64,000 nt of DNA from Tistrella mobilis (GCF_041468085.1 NZ_CP121017.1:1157501-1221500); one strand, 5' to 3'; positions 1 to 8,630 are shown, numbered from the stretch's first letter. The notes: generated from the sequence alone by a model not told the origin. Translations and numbers: made by a program.

Positions 1-1
1 C

Positions 2-1075
2 GACCCCGATCTTGCCGGCTCGCTGACCGGCATCACCCAGATCGGATACGGCGTCGGCCTGTTCCTGCTGGTCTCGGCCGCCGATCTGGTCGAAAACCGC
101 CGGCTGGTGCTGGCGACGCTGGTGCTGACCACCTTGGGCCTCGGCGGCATTGCGCTCTCGACCGAGGCGCTGCCGCTGTTTGCCTTCTGCTTCATGGTCG
201 GCCTGTGTGCGACCGGCGCCCAGGTGCTTGTGCCGTTCATCGCGAGACTCGCGCCCGACGAGCGCCGCGGCCAGGTGGTCGGCACGGTGATGGCCGGCCT
301 CTTGACCGGCATCATGCTGGCGCGGCCGGCCGCCCTGTTCATTGCCGGCAGCTTCGGCTGGCGGGCAGTGTTCTGGGCTTCGGCCGTGCTGATGCTGGTG
401 GTGGGGGCCGCCCTCTGGCGGATGATGCCGGCCTGGCAGCCGGGGCGAAGCCGCAGCGGATCCGGGCTGGTCGCCTATCTTCGCATCCTGGGCTCGATGC
501 CCGGCCTGTTGCGCCGCCTGCCCGCGGTGCGCCGGCGGGCCGCCTATCAGGCGCTGATGTTCGCGGCCTTCAACCTGTTCTGGACCACGGCGCCGATCAT
601 GCTGGCGGAGCGCTTCGGCCTCAGCATTCACCAGATCGGCCTGTTCGCACTGGCGGGCGCCGGCGGTGCCCTGGTCGCTCCGGTCGCGGGACGGCTGGCC
701 GATCGCGGCTACAGCCGGGTGCAGACCGGGGTGGCGATGGTGCTGGTGGTGGTGTCGTACCTCGCCTCGGGGGCGGCGGTTTCCGCCGGCTCGATCATCG
801 CCATGGCGGTGCTGGCGGTGGTGCTGGATGCGGCCATCCAGGCCAATCAGATCACCGGCCAGCGCATCATCTTCTCCACCGCGCCCGAGATCCGCGGCCG
901 GGTCAACGCCATCTACATGACGATCATGTTCTTCGCAGGCGCCTCGGGTGCCGCACTCGGCACCGTGATCTATCACGCCGGCGGCTGGGCAGGCGTGGTT
1001 GCAGCCGGTGCCGGGCTCGGCCTCGCCATGCTTGCGATCTATGCCACCGAATTCCGACGTGGCCGGGCCGGCTGA
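2..1075 (+). CDS. MFS transporter, C-terminal part (5' end outside window)
   Basis: The reading frame is open from base 2 and continues without a stop to 1075, so the start lies before the window. The visible 357 residues are very hydrophobic, with about ten membrane spans and short basic loops of the kind that separate MFS helices (DERRGQ after a span, GRLADRGYSR later). This is an inner-membrane secondary transporter, probably a proton-driven drug or metabolite exporter; the substrate cannot be read from the sequence. Its last 37 bases overlap the end of the convergent msrQ-like gene. Family assignment is fairly safe, specificity unknown. Confidence 0.8.
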   Translation, partial: DPDLAGSLTGITQIGYGVGLFLLVSAADLVENRRLVLATLVLTTLGLGGIALSTEALPLFAFCFMVGLCATGAQVLVPFIARLAPDERRGQVVGTVMAGLLTGIMLARPAALFIAGSFGWRAVFWASAVLMLVVGAALWRMMPAWQPGRSRSGSGLVAYLRILGSMPGLLRRLPAVRRRAAYQALMFAAFNLFWTTAPIMLAERFGLSIHQIGLFALAGAGGALVAPVAGRLADRGYSRVQTGVAMVLVVVSYLASGAAVSAGSIIAMAVLAVVLDAAIQANQITGQRIIFSTAPEIRGRVNAIYMTIMFFAGASGAALGTVIYHAGGWAGVVAAGAGLGLAMLAIYATEFRRGRAG

Positions 1076-2025
1076 GCACGGGGCCGGGACCTGAAGGCCA
1101 GGTGCAGCCCCACGATCCCGAGCCCCGCCATGGCCACCACCGCGGCGGGGCGCGGGAAGACATCGGGCATCAGATTGGCCGCCACCACCCGGCCGGGATC
1201 CAGGCTGGTGCCGAAGGCGAACCAGGCCGCCTCGATCCCGACGGTCAGAAGCCCCGCGGCCAGGGCGAGGCCGACGAGGCCCGGCACCCCCCGCACCCAG
1301 GCGGGGCGCCGGGCATCGGCCAGCCGCCAGAGCGCGGCCCAGCCCAGAATGCCCGCCAGAATGGTCGCCTCCCCCGGCTCCAGCCGGGTCTGCATGAAGA
1401 AGTGCAGGGCGCCGAGCAGGGCGGCGGCATAGACCGCCTTGTGCAGCCGCTTCCAGGCGCTGCCGCCCAGCCGCTTCGCCATGCCGTCGGTCGAGGTGGC
1501 GAGCAGGGCCGCCAGGATCAGCACGGCCACGAAGCCGATGGTGAGATAGGTTCTGAGCCAGATTTCGGACGCGATCCGGACGAGATCGAGCTTCATCCAG
1601 ACGAGATAGAGCCCGAAATGGGCGAGCGTGTAGAGCCCGGCCGCCACCCCGATCATCCGCCGGAGCTGGCCGATCTTCGGCCGGCCGAGGGAGAGTTTGA
1701 GCGGTGTTACCAGCAGTGACAGGGTCAGCAGCCGCACGGCCCACAATCCCGCGAGCAGCAGTGTCTCCTTGACCTGGGGCACGCTGAGCCCGGCTTCGTC
1801 GATGCCGCCGGCCGGCCCGCCCGGCCCCAGCAGTCCCCGATCCGGCAGCCCCTGAAGCCCGATCCCGGGGCCTGGCTGCTGCGGCATATCCGGTGCGGCT
1901 GCGACCAGAGTCCAGATCATCCACATGCCCGGCAGCAGCAGCAGGCCGAAGACCAGCGCCTTCATCGGCGAGAAACGGCCGCGGGGGTCGTTCCAGGGCA
2001 GGGCAGGCTTGCGGGCTGCGGACAT
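1039..2025 (-). CDS. msrQ: MsrQ-like heme-binding membrane subunit (ferric reductase-like domain)
   Basis: A 328-residue multi-span membrane protein. The ferric-reductase-like core shows the histidines expected for heme b: H136 in AHFGLYL, and H195 and H208 thirteen residues apart in LHKAVYA...GALHFF. In the family, MsrQ passes quinol electrons to the periplasmic molybdoenzyme MsrP, which repairs oxidised methionine. No msrP is adjacent here, so the partner is elsewhere or different. Between the first and second spans sits an unusual Pro/Gly-rich stretch of about 35 residues. I chose the ATG at 2025; an upstream in-frame start at 2115 would add 30 residues that do not look like protein. It ends convergently inside the end of the MFS gene. 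Confidence 0.7.
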   Translation of the reverse strand: MSAARKPALPWNDPRGRFSPMKALVFGLLLLPGMWMIWTLVAAAPDMPQQPGPGIGLQGLPDRGLLGPGGPAGGIDEAGLSVPQVKETLLLAGLWAVRLLTLSLLVTPLKLSLGRPKIGQLRRMIGVAAGLYTLAHFGLYLVWMKLDLVRIASEIWLRTYLTIGFVAVLILAALLATSTDGMAKRLGGSAWKRLHKAVYAAALLGALHFFMQTRLEPGEATILAGILGWAALWRLADARRPAWVRGVPGLVGLALAAGLLTVGIEAAWFAFGTSLDPGRVVAANLMPDVFPRPAAVVAMAGLGIVGLHLAFRSRPRAQPARPRRNSVA

Positions 2026-2260
2026 CTGTCGGGTCCCTGAGACGGGTGGGGCTTCCCCACAGATGTCGGCAGATCGGCCGGCGGGGCAAGCCGCAAGCCG
2101 CTCGCGGCGGGTCACGTTCCTGTGAGAGCCGGCCCGGGAGAGGCGGGACCTCGCGCAAATGATGAATTTTTACGACGCATATCGACTCAGTGGTTCAATC
2201 CATGGTGGAATCCCAACCTGCCGGCGAAGCACCGGTGCCCCTGCCACGCCAGGAGAGGAG

Positions 2261-2656
2261 ATGTGTGTCATGGACGTTCATGCCATCGGAAAGATCGCCG
2301 GCGATCTGCCCCTGTTGACCATCGGCCCGGATACCCGACCGGAAGACGCCATGGCGGCGATGCGGCCGCTGGCCGCGGCCAATGGCTGCATGGCCTATCT
2401 GCTGCGCTATGCCGGCCAGGTGCCGTGGGAACGCCACCCCCATGACGAGCAGGTCCAGGTGCTGGACGGCGCGATCCAGCTGACCCTGCTGCACGAAAGC
2501 GGCCCCGAAACCGTGAAGATCGAGGCGGGCGGCTTCGTGGTCATCCCCGCCGGCATCTGGCACCACCCGGCCCCGGCCCCCGAGGCCACCACTTTCGCGG
2601 TAACCTCCATGGCCGGCACCGAACATTCCGTCGCCCAGGACCCCCGCGCCGGCTGA
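2261..2656 (+). CDS. small cupin-domain protein
   Basis: A 131-residue single-domain protein with a conserved double-stranded beta-helix pattern: RHPHDEQVQVLDG followed by GGFVVIPAGIWHHP, the two histidine-bearing cupin motifs that normally bind one metal ion. The reaction is unknown; small cupins of this kind are metal-dependent dioxygenases, isomerases or sensors. AGGAGAGGAG directly precedes the ATG at 2261. A second ATG lies at 2270, and the further upstream start at 2159 lacks a ribosome site. It is monocistronic and converges on the MocR-type gene, with repeat array A between them. Confidence 0.7.
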   Translation: MCVMDVHAIGKIAGDLPLLTIGPDTRPEDAMAAMRPLAAANGCMAYLLRYAGQVPWERHPHDEQVQVLDGAIQLTLLHESGPETVKIEAGGFVVIPAGIWHHPAPAPEATTFAVTSMAGTEHSVAQDPRAG

Positions 2657-2693
2657 TTTGCCAGGATCTGTCTCAGGCTGTGCCTATGGAGCT

Positions 2694-2866
2694 GCACCAG
2701 CCATCACCGATGGCTGGTGCAAGCCGCCATTGCGGCGGCGGCCAAGGCCACGGTAGTGGCCGCCCGGCGAGGGGCTAAAAAAACTCCGCCATTGCGGCGG
2801 CGGCCAAGGCCACGGTAGTGGCCGCCCGGCGAGGGCCAGACAGACTCCCCCCGCCCGGCGAGGGAC
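2694..2866 (-). repeat. structured repeat array A (two full units, one partial, end hairpin)
   Basis: Read on the minus strand, away from the MocR-type stop codon, this holds a T-run then the core CCCTCGCCGGGC (partial unit, plus 2832-2866). Two complete units follow (plus 2788-2838 and 2723-2783). Each complete unit carries stem 1 (GGCCAC, loop TACC, GTGGCC; plus 2808-2823 and 2746-2761) and stem 2 (GCCGCC, loop GCAAT, GGCGGC). The array finishes in a hairpin with 11-base arms GCACCAGCCAT and ATGGCTGGTGC (2694-2720). The same unit occurs at 5202-5443 and 9967-10026. Tandem arrangement puts stem 2 before the next T-run, so the array could terminate transcription. Confidence 0.85.
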
Positions 2867-2886
2867 CAAAAAACGACTCCCTCCTC

Positions 2887-4260
2887 CTACGTATACAGCA
2901 ACCGCCCCGGCCGCATGCTGTCGGCCAGGGCCCGGGCGACGGTTTCCTCTTCGCCCGGATGGAGACTGGCGATGCCGACACGCACCCCGGGGCCGCTGCG
3001 CAGGCGGAAGATCTCGCCGGCCTGGATCGACCAGCCGCGGGCGAGCATCCCCTGGACGACCTCGGCCTCGCGCTGGACGGGCACCCAGACATGCAGGCCT
3101 GAACGGCCGAGCGCGATGACGCCATGATCGGCCAGCCGGGCGGCCAGCGCCTCGCGCCGGGCGCCATAGGAGCGGGCGGCCCGCTCGATCACCTGATCGG
3201 TGCCGGGGGCCGTCCACAGCCTGAGCACCAGACGCTGGATGATATGGCTGACCCAACGAGGACCCAGCGCCTGCTGGTCCTGCATGCGGGCGATGGTCAT
3301 CGGGTCGCCGGCAACGATCGCAAGCCGCAGATCCGGTCCCAGGAATTTCGACACCGATCGGATCACCGTCCAGGGACGGGCGGCCATGCGGGCGGGGGCG
3401 AGCGTCTGGGCCGGAACACCGGAGACCGCGCTGGCGTGGTCGTCTTCGATCACCAGCACCTCCGGATGGCGGTCGAGCAGGGCGCGCAGCCGGGCGGCCC
3501 GTTCCGCGCCGAGGCAGGCGCCGGTCGGGTTCTGGGCGCGGGGTGTGGTCACCACCGCGCGCACCCCGGCGGCGAGGGCGGCATCCAGCGCTTCGGGCAG
3601 CACGCCGTCTTCGTCCAGCGCCATCGGCACGGGCCTGAGGCCCAGGGAACGGACCAGCAGCAGGGCCGAGACATAGCCCGGATCCTCGATCGCGATCGGG
3701 TCGCCGGGCCGGAGATGCGCGCGCAGTGCCCGTTCCAGCCCGTCCATGGCGCCCGAGACGATGGCGATGCGGCCGGCCTGCAGGCCGTCGGCGCGGAAGA
3801 CCCGCTGGGCATGGGCGACCAGTTCGGGGTCGTCTTCGACCATTTCATACCCGCCCGGGGGCAGATCGAGCCGGGCAAGGAAGGGGGCGAGGTCGGGCAG
3901 CAGCGAGGCATCGACATTGCCCGAGGCGAGGTCGCGGACATCGGCCGGGATCTCGCTGCGGTAGATCTCGACCGAAGGCGGCGCGGCCACGCGGGAGCCC
4001 TGGCGGCCGTTTCCAGTGACGAGACCGGCTTCACGCAGACGGGCGTAGGCGGCTGTGACGGTGTTGCGATTGACGCCCAGCCGTTCGGCCACATCGCGCA
4101 CCGAGGGCAGCTGCTCGCCGGGGGAGACCTGGCCGCTGCGGATCGCCCGCTCGACGCTGGCAGCGATCTCTGCCGCCGATCTGCCGGTGACGAAATGCAT
4201 CGGGTGAGGGACTCCGGTGAGTGGGGCATGGGTCCGGGTCGGACCGAGTGTCTCGGACAT
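2887..4260 (-). CDS. MocR/PdxR-type regulator: GntR helix-turn-helix fused to aminotransferase domain
   Basis: 457 residues. The N-terminal winged helix (about residues 30-95) has the GntR pattern PGEQLPSVRDVAERLGVNR and TVTAAYARL. It is followed by a fold-type I aminotransferase domain (about 110-450) with NPTG and the PLP-lysine region SVSKFLGPDLR. MocR proteins use PLP or a PLP adduct as effector and usually control a neighbouring gene. Here the divergent neighbour is a glutamine amidotransferase 228 bp away, with a perfect inverted repeat in the gap. Start at 4260 is provisional; M at 4200 (MHFVTGRS) is also possible. The effector and target are inferred only. Confidence 0.85.
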   Translation of the reverse strand: MSETLGPTRTHAPLTGVPHPMHFVTGRSAAEIAASVERAIRSGQVSPGEQLPSVRDVAERLGVNRNTVTAAYARLREAGLVTGNGRQGSRVAAPPSVEIYRSEIPADVRDLASGNVDASLLPDLAPFLARLDLPPGGYEMVEDDPELVAHAQRVFRADGLQAGRIAIVSGAMDGLERALRAHLRPGDPIAIEDPGYVSALLLVRSLGLRPVPMALDEDGVLPEALDAALAAGVRAVVTTPRAQNPTGACLGAERAARLRALLDRHPEVLVIEDDHASAVSGVPAQTLAPARMAARPWTVIRSVSKFLGPDLRLAIVAGDPMTIARMQDQQALGPRWVSHIIQRLVLRLWTAPGTDQVIERAARSYGARREALAARLADHGVIALGRSGLHVWVPVQREAEVVQGMLARGWSIQAGEIFRLRSGPGVRVGIASLHPGEEETVARALADSMRPGRLLYT

Positions 4261-4441
4261 TTATGGCGTCATCCGCTTTCGGGGGCAATCGGCGAGCCGG
4301 TCTCCACCCCTGGCGACAGGGGCCGGGGAGAGGGGCGGCGGCGGTGGTGTGTTGCGGCAGGTGGAACCGTGCTGCCCGGGCTGTGCATTTCGGGCGAACG
4401 TCATGGTTGCAGTGCGGTGAGGAAGCCGCTAGATATATCGG

Positions 4442-4469
4442 CACATGCCAAATGAGATATTGGCATGTG
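4442..4469. promoter_or_regulatory. perfect 10-bp inverted repeat, candidate MocR operator
   Basis: CACATGCCAA at 4442-4451 and TTGGCATGTG at 4460-4469, separated by 8 bases. The region is much more AT-rich than its surroundings and ends 19 bp before the amidotransferase ATG (ribosome site GGAGG near 4479-4483). Placement suggests a repressor or activator site for the divergent MocR-type protein. In RNA it could also form a hairpin in the leader. Confidence 0.6.
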
Positions 4470-4488
4470 TCATTAATCGGAGGCAACG

Positions 4489-5190
4489 ATGCTGAAGACC
4501 GCCGTCGCCATTCGCCACCTCGCCTTCGAGGATCTGGGCTGCTTCGGGCCGGTCCTGGAGCGCGCCGGCTACAAGGTCCACTACTACGATGCGGGTGTGG
4601 ACGAGCTCTGGACCCTGGATCCCCTGACCACCGGGCTGATCGTGGTGCTCGGCGGGCCGATCGGTGCCTATGAGGAGGAGAAATATCCCTTCCTCACGGA
4701 AGAGCTGCAGCTGATCGAGCGGCGCCTGGCCGCCGGCAAGCCGATCTTCGGCATCTGCCTGGGCGCGCAGCTGATGGCGCGGGTGCTGGGGGCAAAAGTC
4801 TATCCGGGCCCTGCCAAGGAAATCGGCTTTTCGGAGCTGACGCTGACCGAAGCCGGCCGCCGGTCCTGCCTGAACGTGTTCGACGGCGGGCCGGTGCTGC
4901 ACTGGCATGGCGACCGCTTCGACCTGCCCGAGGGGGCGGAGGCGCTGGCCTCCACGGAAATCTGCCCGGTGCAGGCCTTCTCTTACGGCGCCAACGCCTT
5001 CGGCGCCCAGTTCCACCCCGAGGCGGGCGGCGAGGGCTTCGAGCGCTGGCTGATCGGCCACACCATCGAGCTTGGCGGCGCCGGCGTCGACGTGCCGCGG
5101 CTGCGGGCCGACAACGAGCATTGGGGCCCGATCCTGAAGCCGCGTGCCGAGGCCTGCCTGGAGACCTGGCTGCGCAACCTCGACGCGTGA
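4489..5190 (+). CDS. class I glutamine amidotransferase-like protein (GMP-synthase-type GATase)
   Basis: 233 residues forming one class I glutamine amidotransferase domain. The nucleophile elbow GICLGAQ contains the catalytic cysteine, and QFHPE carries the histidine and glutamate of the triad. There is no synthetase domain, so this is a stand-alone GATase; related proteins hydrolyse glutamine or gamma-glutamyl compounds. Good ribosome site (GGAGG) before the ATG. It is divergent from the MocR-type regulator, which probably controls it. Repeat array B starts eleven bases after the stop. Substrate unknown. Confidence 0.85.
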   Translation: MLKTAVAIRHLAFEDLGCFGPVLERAGYKVHYYDAGVDELWTLDPLTTGLIVVLGGPIGAYEEEKYPFLTEELQLIERRLAAGKPIFGICLGAQLMARVLGAKVYPGPAKEIGFSELTLTEAGRRSCLNVFDGGPVLHWHGDRFDLPEGAEALASTEICPVQAFSYGANAFGAQFHPEAGGEGFERWLIGHTIELGGAGVDVPRLRADNEHWGPILKPRAEACLETWLRNLDA

Positions 5191-5201
5191 GAGGTGGGAG
5201 G

Positions 5202-5443
5202 TTTTTTTAGTCCCTCGCCGGGCGGCCACTACCGTGGCCTTGGCCGCCGCCTCAATGGCGGCTTGCTCCCGCACGGGGCCGTGCGGGAGCGGGAGTTTGT
5301 TAGTCCCTCGCCGGGCGGGGGCTGCCGCCCCCTGGCCGCCGCCGCAATGGCGGAGGTTTTTTAGCCCCTCGCCGGGCGGCCACTACCGTAGCCTTGGCCG
5401 CCGCCTCAATGGCGGCTTGTACCAGCCACGCCGGATGGCTGGT
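5202..5443 (+). repeat. structured repeat array B (three units with variable stems and two extra hairpins)
   Basis: Starts just after the amidotransferase stop. Unit 1 (5202-5262) has stem 1 GGCCAC/GTGGCC. Unit 2 (5296-5353) has GGGGGC (5317-5322) and GCCCCC (5327-5332). Unit 3 (5359-5416) has GGCCAC/GTAGCC. All share T-run, AGYCCCTCGCCGGGC, loop TRCC, then stem 2 GCCGCC-NCAAT-GGCGG. After unit 1 comes a hairpin with arms GCTCCCGCAC and GTGCGGGAGC (5265-5290). After unit 3 comes one with arms ACCAGCCA and TGGCTGGT (5421-5443), matching the end hairpin of array A. Stem 1 of unit 2 differs from unit 1 but still pairs perfectly. Fills the 320-bp gap before glyA. Confidence 0.88.
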
Positions 5444-5476
5444 GCGGGTCGCGTCCTGCTTTCGTCGTTGCTCCTT

Positions 5477-5488
5477 CCCCCCCCCCCC
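5477..5488. repeat. C12 homopolymer in the glyA leader
   Basis: Twelve consecutive cytosines 22 bp upstream of the glyA start codon. Such tracts slip during replication and are common sites of sequencing error. No strong ribosome-binding site is seen between the tract and the ATG. Confidence 0.9.
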
Positions 5489-5510
5489 GCTGCCTTCGGA
5501 AATCGCCACC

Positions 5511-6803
5511 ATGCTGAAGACTGCGCCTGTTTCCGTTCCCGATCGTGATGCGCCGCTTGCCGCGATCGATCCCGATCTCGCCCGTGCCATCCGCGCCGAG
5601 GAACGCCGTCAGCAGACCCAGATCGAGCTGATCGCCTCGGAAAACCTGGTCAGCCGCGCGGTTCGCGAGGCTCAGGGGTCGGTGCTGACCAACAAATATG
5701 CCGAGGGCTATCCCGGCCGGCGCTATTACGGCGGCTGCGATCCGGTCGACCGGGCCGAAACGCTGGCGATCGACCGGGTCCGCCGGCTGTTCGGCGCCGC
5801 CTATGCCAATGTCCAGCCGCATTCCGGCGCCAATGCCAATCTGGCGGTGCTGTTCGCGCTGCTGGAGCCGGGTGACACGGTGATGGGGCTGGATCTCGCC
5901 TGCGGCGGCCATCTGACCCATGGTTCGCCGGTCAGCCTGTCGGGACGCTGGTTCAAGGCGGTCACCTATAAGGTGCGGGCCGATGACGAGACGATCGACT
6001 GGGACCAGATGGCCGCGGAAGCCCGGCGGACCCGGCCGCGGCTGATCTTCGTGGGCGGCTCCGCCTATCCGCGGCAGATCGATTTTGCCCGCGCCCGCGC
6101 GATCGCCGACGAGGTCGGCGCCTGGCTGATGGCCGATATCGCCCATTATGCCGGGCTGATCGCCTGCGGCCTCTATCCCGACCCGGTACCCCATGCCCAT
6201 GTGGTGACGTCGACCACGCATAAGACCCTGCGCGGCCCCCGCGGCGGCATCATTCTGACCAACGATCCGGATATCGCGCGGCGCATCGACAAGGCGGTGT
6301 TCCCCGGCGTTCAGGGCGGGCCGCTGATGCATGTCATCGCCGCCAAGGCGGTCGCCTTCCACGAGGCCCTGCAGCCGGATTATCGTGCCTATATCCATGA
6401 TGTCGTCGCCAATGCCGCGGCGCTGGCCCGCACGCTGGATGCGGGTGGCCTGCGTCTGGTGACCGGCGGCACCGATTGTCATCTGGTGCTGGTCGACCTC
6501 AGGCCCTTCGCGCTGACCGGCAAGGCCGCGGTCGAGGCGATGGAAGAGGTGGGGTTGACCGCCAACAAGAACGCCGTGCCCTTCGATACCGCCACGCCGA
6601 TGGTCACCTCGGGCATCCGGCTCGGCAGCCCGGCCTGCACCACCCGTGGTTTCGGCATCGCCGAATTCGAAACCGTGGGCCGGCTGATCCTGCAGGTGCT
6701 GGGCGCCCTGCGTGACAATGGCGGGCTGGATCCCGCGACCGCAGCCGCCGTCCGGCAGGAGGTCGATGCCCTCTGCGCCCGTTTCCCGCTGCCGGCTGCC
6801 TGA
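5511..6803 (+). CDS. glyA: serine hydroxymethyltransferase
   Basis: 430 residues, normal length. It interconverts serine plus tetrahydrofolate with glycine plus 5,10-methylene-tetrahydrofolate in the cytoplasm. Family landmarks: [12 protein letters not shown] near the N-terminus, [24 protein letters not shown], and the PLP-lysine motif [17 protein letters not shown] chose the ATG at 5511 (MLKTAPVS); upstream in-frame codons read through repeat array B and the C12 tract and are not credible. Leader has no clear Shine-Dalgarno. Alphaproteobacteria often carry two glyA genes; whether this is the housekeeping copy cannot be told. Ends 56 bp before a strong terminator. Confidence 0.95.
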   Translation: MLKTAPVSVPDRDAPLAAIDPDLARAIRAEERRQQTQIELIASENLVSRAVREAQGSVLTNKYAEGYPGRRYYGGCDPVDRAETLAIDRVRRLFGAAYANVQPHSGANANLAVLFALLEPGDTVMGLDLACGGHLTHGSPVSLSGRWFKAVTYKVRADDETIDWDQMAAEARRTRPRLIFVGGSAYPRQIDFARARAIADEVGAWLMADIAHYAGLIACGLYPDPVPHAHVVTSTTHKTLRGPRGGIILTNDPDIARRIDKAVFPGVQGGPLMHVIAAKAVAFHEALQPDYRAYIHDVVANAAALARTLDAGGLRLVTGGTDCHLVLVDLRPFALTGKAAVEAMEEVGLTANKNAVPFDTATPMVTSGIRLGSPACTTRGFGIAEFETVGRLILQVLGALRDNGGLDPATAAAVRQEVDALCARFPLPAA

Positions 6804-6859
6804 TTTTCAGGGGACTCCCACGTCGCGGGTGATCGAGCCTCACCTGCGACGCCACTGGA

Positions 6860-6890
6860 GCCGTCCGGCGACAGCCGGGCGGCTTTTTTT
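6860..6890 (+). terminator. intrinsic terminator after glyA
   Basis: GCCGTCCGGC (6860-6869), loop GACA, GCCGGGCGGC (6874-6883) with one T-G wobble, then seven T residues. Confidence 0.88.
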
Positions 6891-7284
6891 CATGACAGAT
6901 ATGTGAAATCGCAACCATAGCGTGTTGCACAAAGCCAGATCATCTGACCTATGCAGCTGAGTTGAAAAGAAAACGATCCCAATCAGACATGAAAATTTCT
7001 CAGGATTCTTTGACCAATGGTTGTGTTTGCGCTGGACAGGGATAGGGCGGATCGCTAGTTTATGGCACAGGCCGTTACAAATAATGACATAGGCCAAAAA
7101 TGAGACACGGGCCACCCAGGACCCGTGCCAGCACCAAGGAGAGCGGCCCGCCGCGCGACCCCGCCGGACGAGATGCCGTCGTTCGAAGATCGACCGAGAG
7201 AGATGGATGCCGCCACCCGATCGAGCCACGGGCAGGCGGACCAGTGACCCTGTCCCTTCGCACATGTTTTCGGAGAGCCCTGTC
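6891..7284. other. AT-richer intergenic region, probable promoter region of the diiron oxygenase genes
   Basis: About 394 bases without a credible gene. From 6891 to about 7095 the DNA is clearly more AT-rich than the neighbouring genes, as expected for a promoter or regulator region. No convincing -35/-10 pair, operator or riboswitch was identified. The last 20 bases contain the ribosome site GGAGA (about 7272-7276) for the oxygenase. Confidence 0.5.
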
Positions 7285-8274
7285 ATGACGACGATGAGCG
7301 CCCCCGCCATCGCCCCCGGTGGTACTGACGCTGCGCATCAGCACGAGCAGTCGGAAGTCAAAGCCCTGCTGCAGCGGATCGGCGACGGCTGGATCAAGCG
7401 CGCCAAGGTGCGTCGCGATGCGATCGATCTGACCTTCGATCCCGCCCGGCCGGATTTCCTGGAAGAGCTGCTGCCCTTCCACGCCCACCCGCTCTACCAG
7501 CGGCTGGCGCCCGAGCTGAAGTCGAAGATCCTGTCTGCCGGCTGGATCATCTACAACGAGAAGACCGTCGCCATCGAAAGCGCGATCGTCTCGCCCTCGT
7601 GCTACGACGCACTCGATGGCCGCATCCCCGGCCTCACCGACGAGACCAGCCGCCAGATCGTCTGTGAAACCCTGGTCGACGAGGCCTATCACCTGCTGCT
7701 GGTGGCCAACGCCAACCGGCTGACCCGCGCCCATCGCGGGCTTGACGATCTGAAGATCCCGGGCTTCAACCTGGTCACGATGATGAACCGCGAAAAGGCG
7801 CTGCAGTCGGAAGACTGGCAGAAGATCCTGGTTCATCTTGCGACCTCGGTCGTGTCCGAGATCTTCGTCAGCGACTATCTGCATCAGCTGTCGGATTGCA
7901 CCGAGATCCAGCCGATGAACATGGCGACCGTGGCCGCCCATCGCCATGACGAGCTGGCACATTCGAAGATCTTCACCCTGATGACCAAGACCTTCTACCC
8001 GGCGCTGAGCCCCCGGGAACAGGCCTTCTTCGCCAGCGTGCTGCCCAAGCCGATCGAATGGTTCGCCGATCTCGAACTCGACATCTGGTCGTCGGTGCTG
8101 GAGCAGCTGCGCGTGCCGGGTGCCGCAACCATCGTCGCCGACTGCCGGCCGCTGAATGCAGCTGCGCGCGAGCGGCTGGACTATACCGGCATCGTCGGCC
8201 TGTCGCACGAGGTGGGCATTCTCTCGACCGATGCCGGCCGCAACAGCTTCACGGCCATGGGCATCGCGATCTGA
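7285..8274 (+). CDS. AurF-type diiron N-oxygenase-like protein
   Basis: 329 residues. All seven diiron ligands known from the p-aminobenzoate N-oxygenase AurF can be placed with nearly the same spacing: E98, E133, H136 (DEAYH), E192 (SEIF), H219, E223 and H226 (HRHDELAHS). AurF oxidises an aryl-amine to a nitro group; other family members act on different amines, so the substrate is open. The next two genes are a rubredoxin and a rubredoxin-reductase-like flavoprotein, which suggests an NAD(P)H-to-diiron electron chain. Start at 7285 has GGAGA eight bases upstream; M at 7264 is an alternative. Family confident, substrate unknown. Confidence 0.85.
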   Translation: MTTMSAPAIAPGGTDAAHQHEQSEVKALLQRIGDGWIKRAKVRRDAIDLTFDPARPDFLEELLPFHAHPLYQRLAPELKSKILSAGWIIYNEKTVAIESAIVSPSCYDALDGRIPGLTDETSRQIVCETLVDEAYHLLLVANANRLTRAHRGLDDLKIPGFNLVTMMNREKALQSEDWQKILVHLATSVVSEIFVSDYLHQLSDCTEIQPMNMATVAAHRHDELAHSKIFTLMTKTFYPALSPREQAFFASVLPKPIEWFADLELDIWSSVLEQLRVPGAATIVADCRPLNAAARERLDYTGIVGLSHEVGILSTDAGRNSFTAMGIAI

Positions 8275-8327
8275 CGCCGGGCCCTGCTCACCACATCCGA
8301 CACCAACCGGGAATTGTTTCCGTGCCC

Positions 8328-8531
8328 ATGACCGCCAAGATCGAGGCTGACGCCGGCGCCGCCGCCGGCAAGGCCTGGAAGTGCCTGCTCTGTACCTATG
8401 TCTACGACGAGGCGACGGGGTCGCCGGCCCATGGCATTCCGCCCGGCACCCGCCTCGAAGATCTGGATGACGACTGGTCCTGCCCCGATTGCGGGGCGGG
8501 TCGCGAGGATTTCGAGCTGCTCGACGCCTGA
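8328..8531 (+). CDS. rubredoxin
   Basis: 67 residues with the two iron-binding knuckles of rubredoxin: KCLLCTYVYDE near residues 18-28 and CPDCGAG near 52-58. A one-electron carrier with an Fe(Cys)4 centre. The spacing and the DDDWSCPDCG segment are typical, and an alanine-rich N-terminal tail of about 15 residues precedes the domain. It lies 53 bp after the diiron oxygenase and 99 bp before the reductase, so it is the probable link between them. A GTG at 8322 is an alternative start. Confidence 0.92.
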   Translation: MTAKIEADAGAAAGKAWKCLLCTYVYDEATGSPAHGIPPGTRLEDLDDDWSCPDCGAGREDFELLDA

Positions 8532-8630
8532 GGCGCGCCGGTTCGTGATCCCGCTGCCGCCGGCCGGGTGCGGCGTACCCCCGCACGCAGCCCCCGGCCG
8601 GCCTTTCCGTTTCCCCCCGGGAGCAGGACG

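Noticed and set aside
2694-5443. Tandem repeats considered as a CRISPR array
   Set aside because: Units are directly abutting with hairpins between them, there are no unique spacers of constant length and no cas genes in the window.
5191-5510. Glycine riboswitch upstream of glyA
   Set aside because: The region is filled by the structured repeats and a C12 tract; no conserved glycine-aptamer core was found.
7062-7077. Sigma-54-like promoter (TGGCAC followed by GTTAC)
   Set aside because: The -12 part does not match the required GC element at the correct spacing, and no sigma-54 activator gene is nearby.
8568-8630. Longer N-terminus for the rubredoxin reductase
   Set aside because: The extra 21 residues are Pro/Arg-rich without homology, and the ATG at 8631 has a clear ribosome site.
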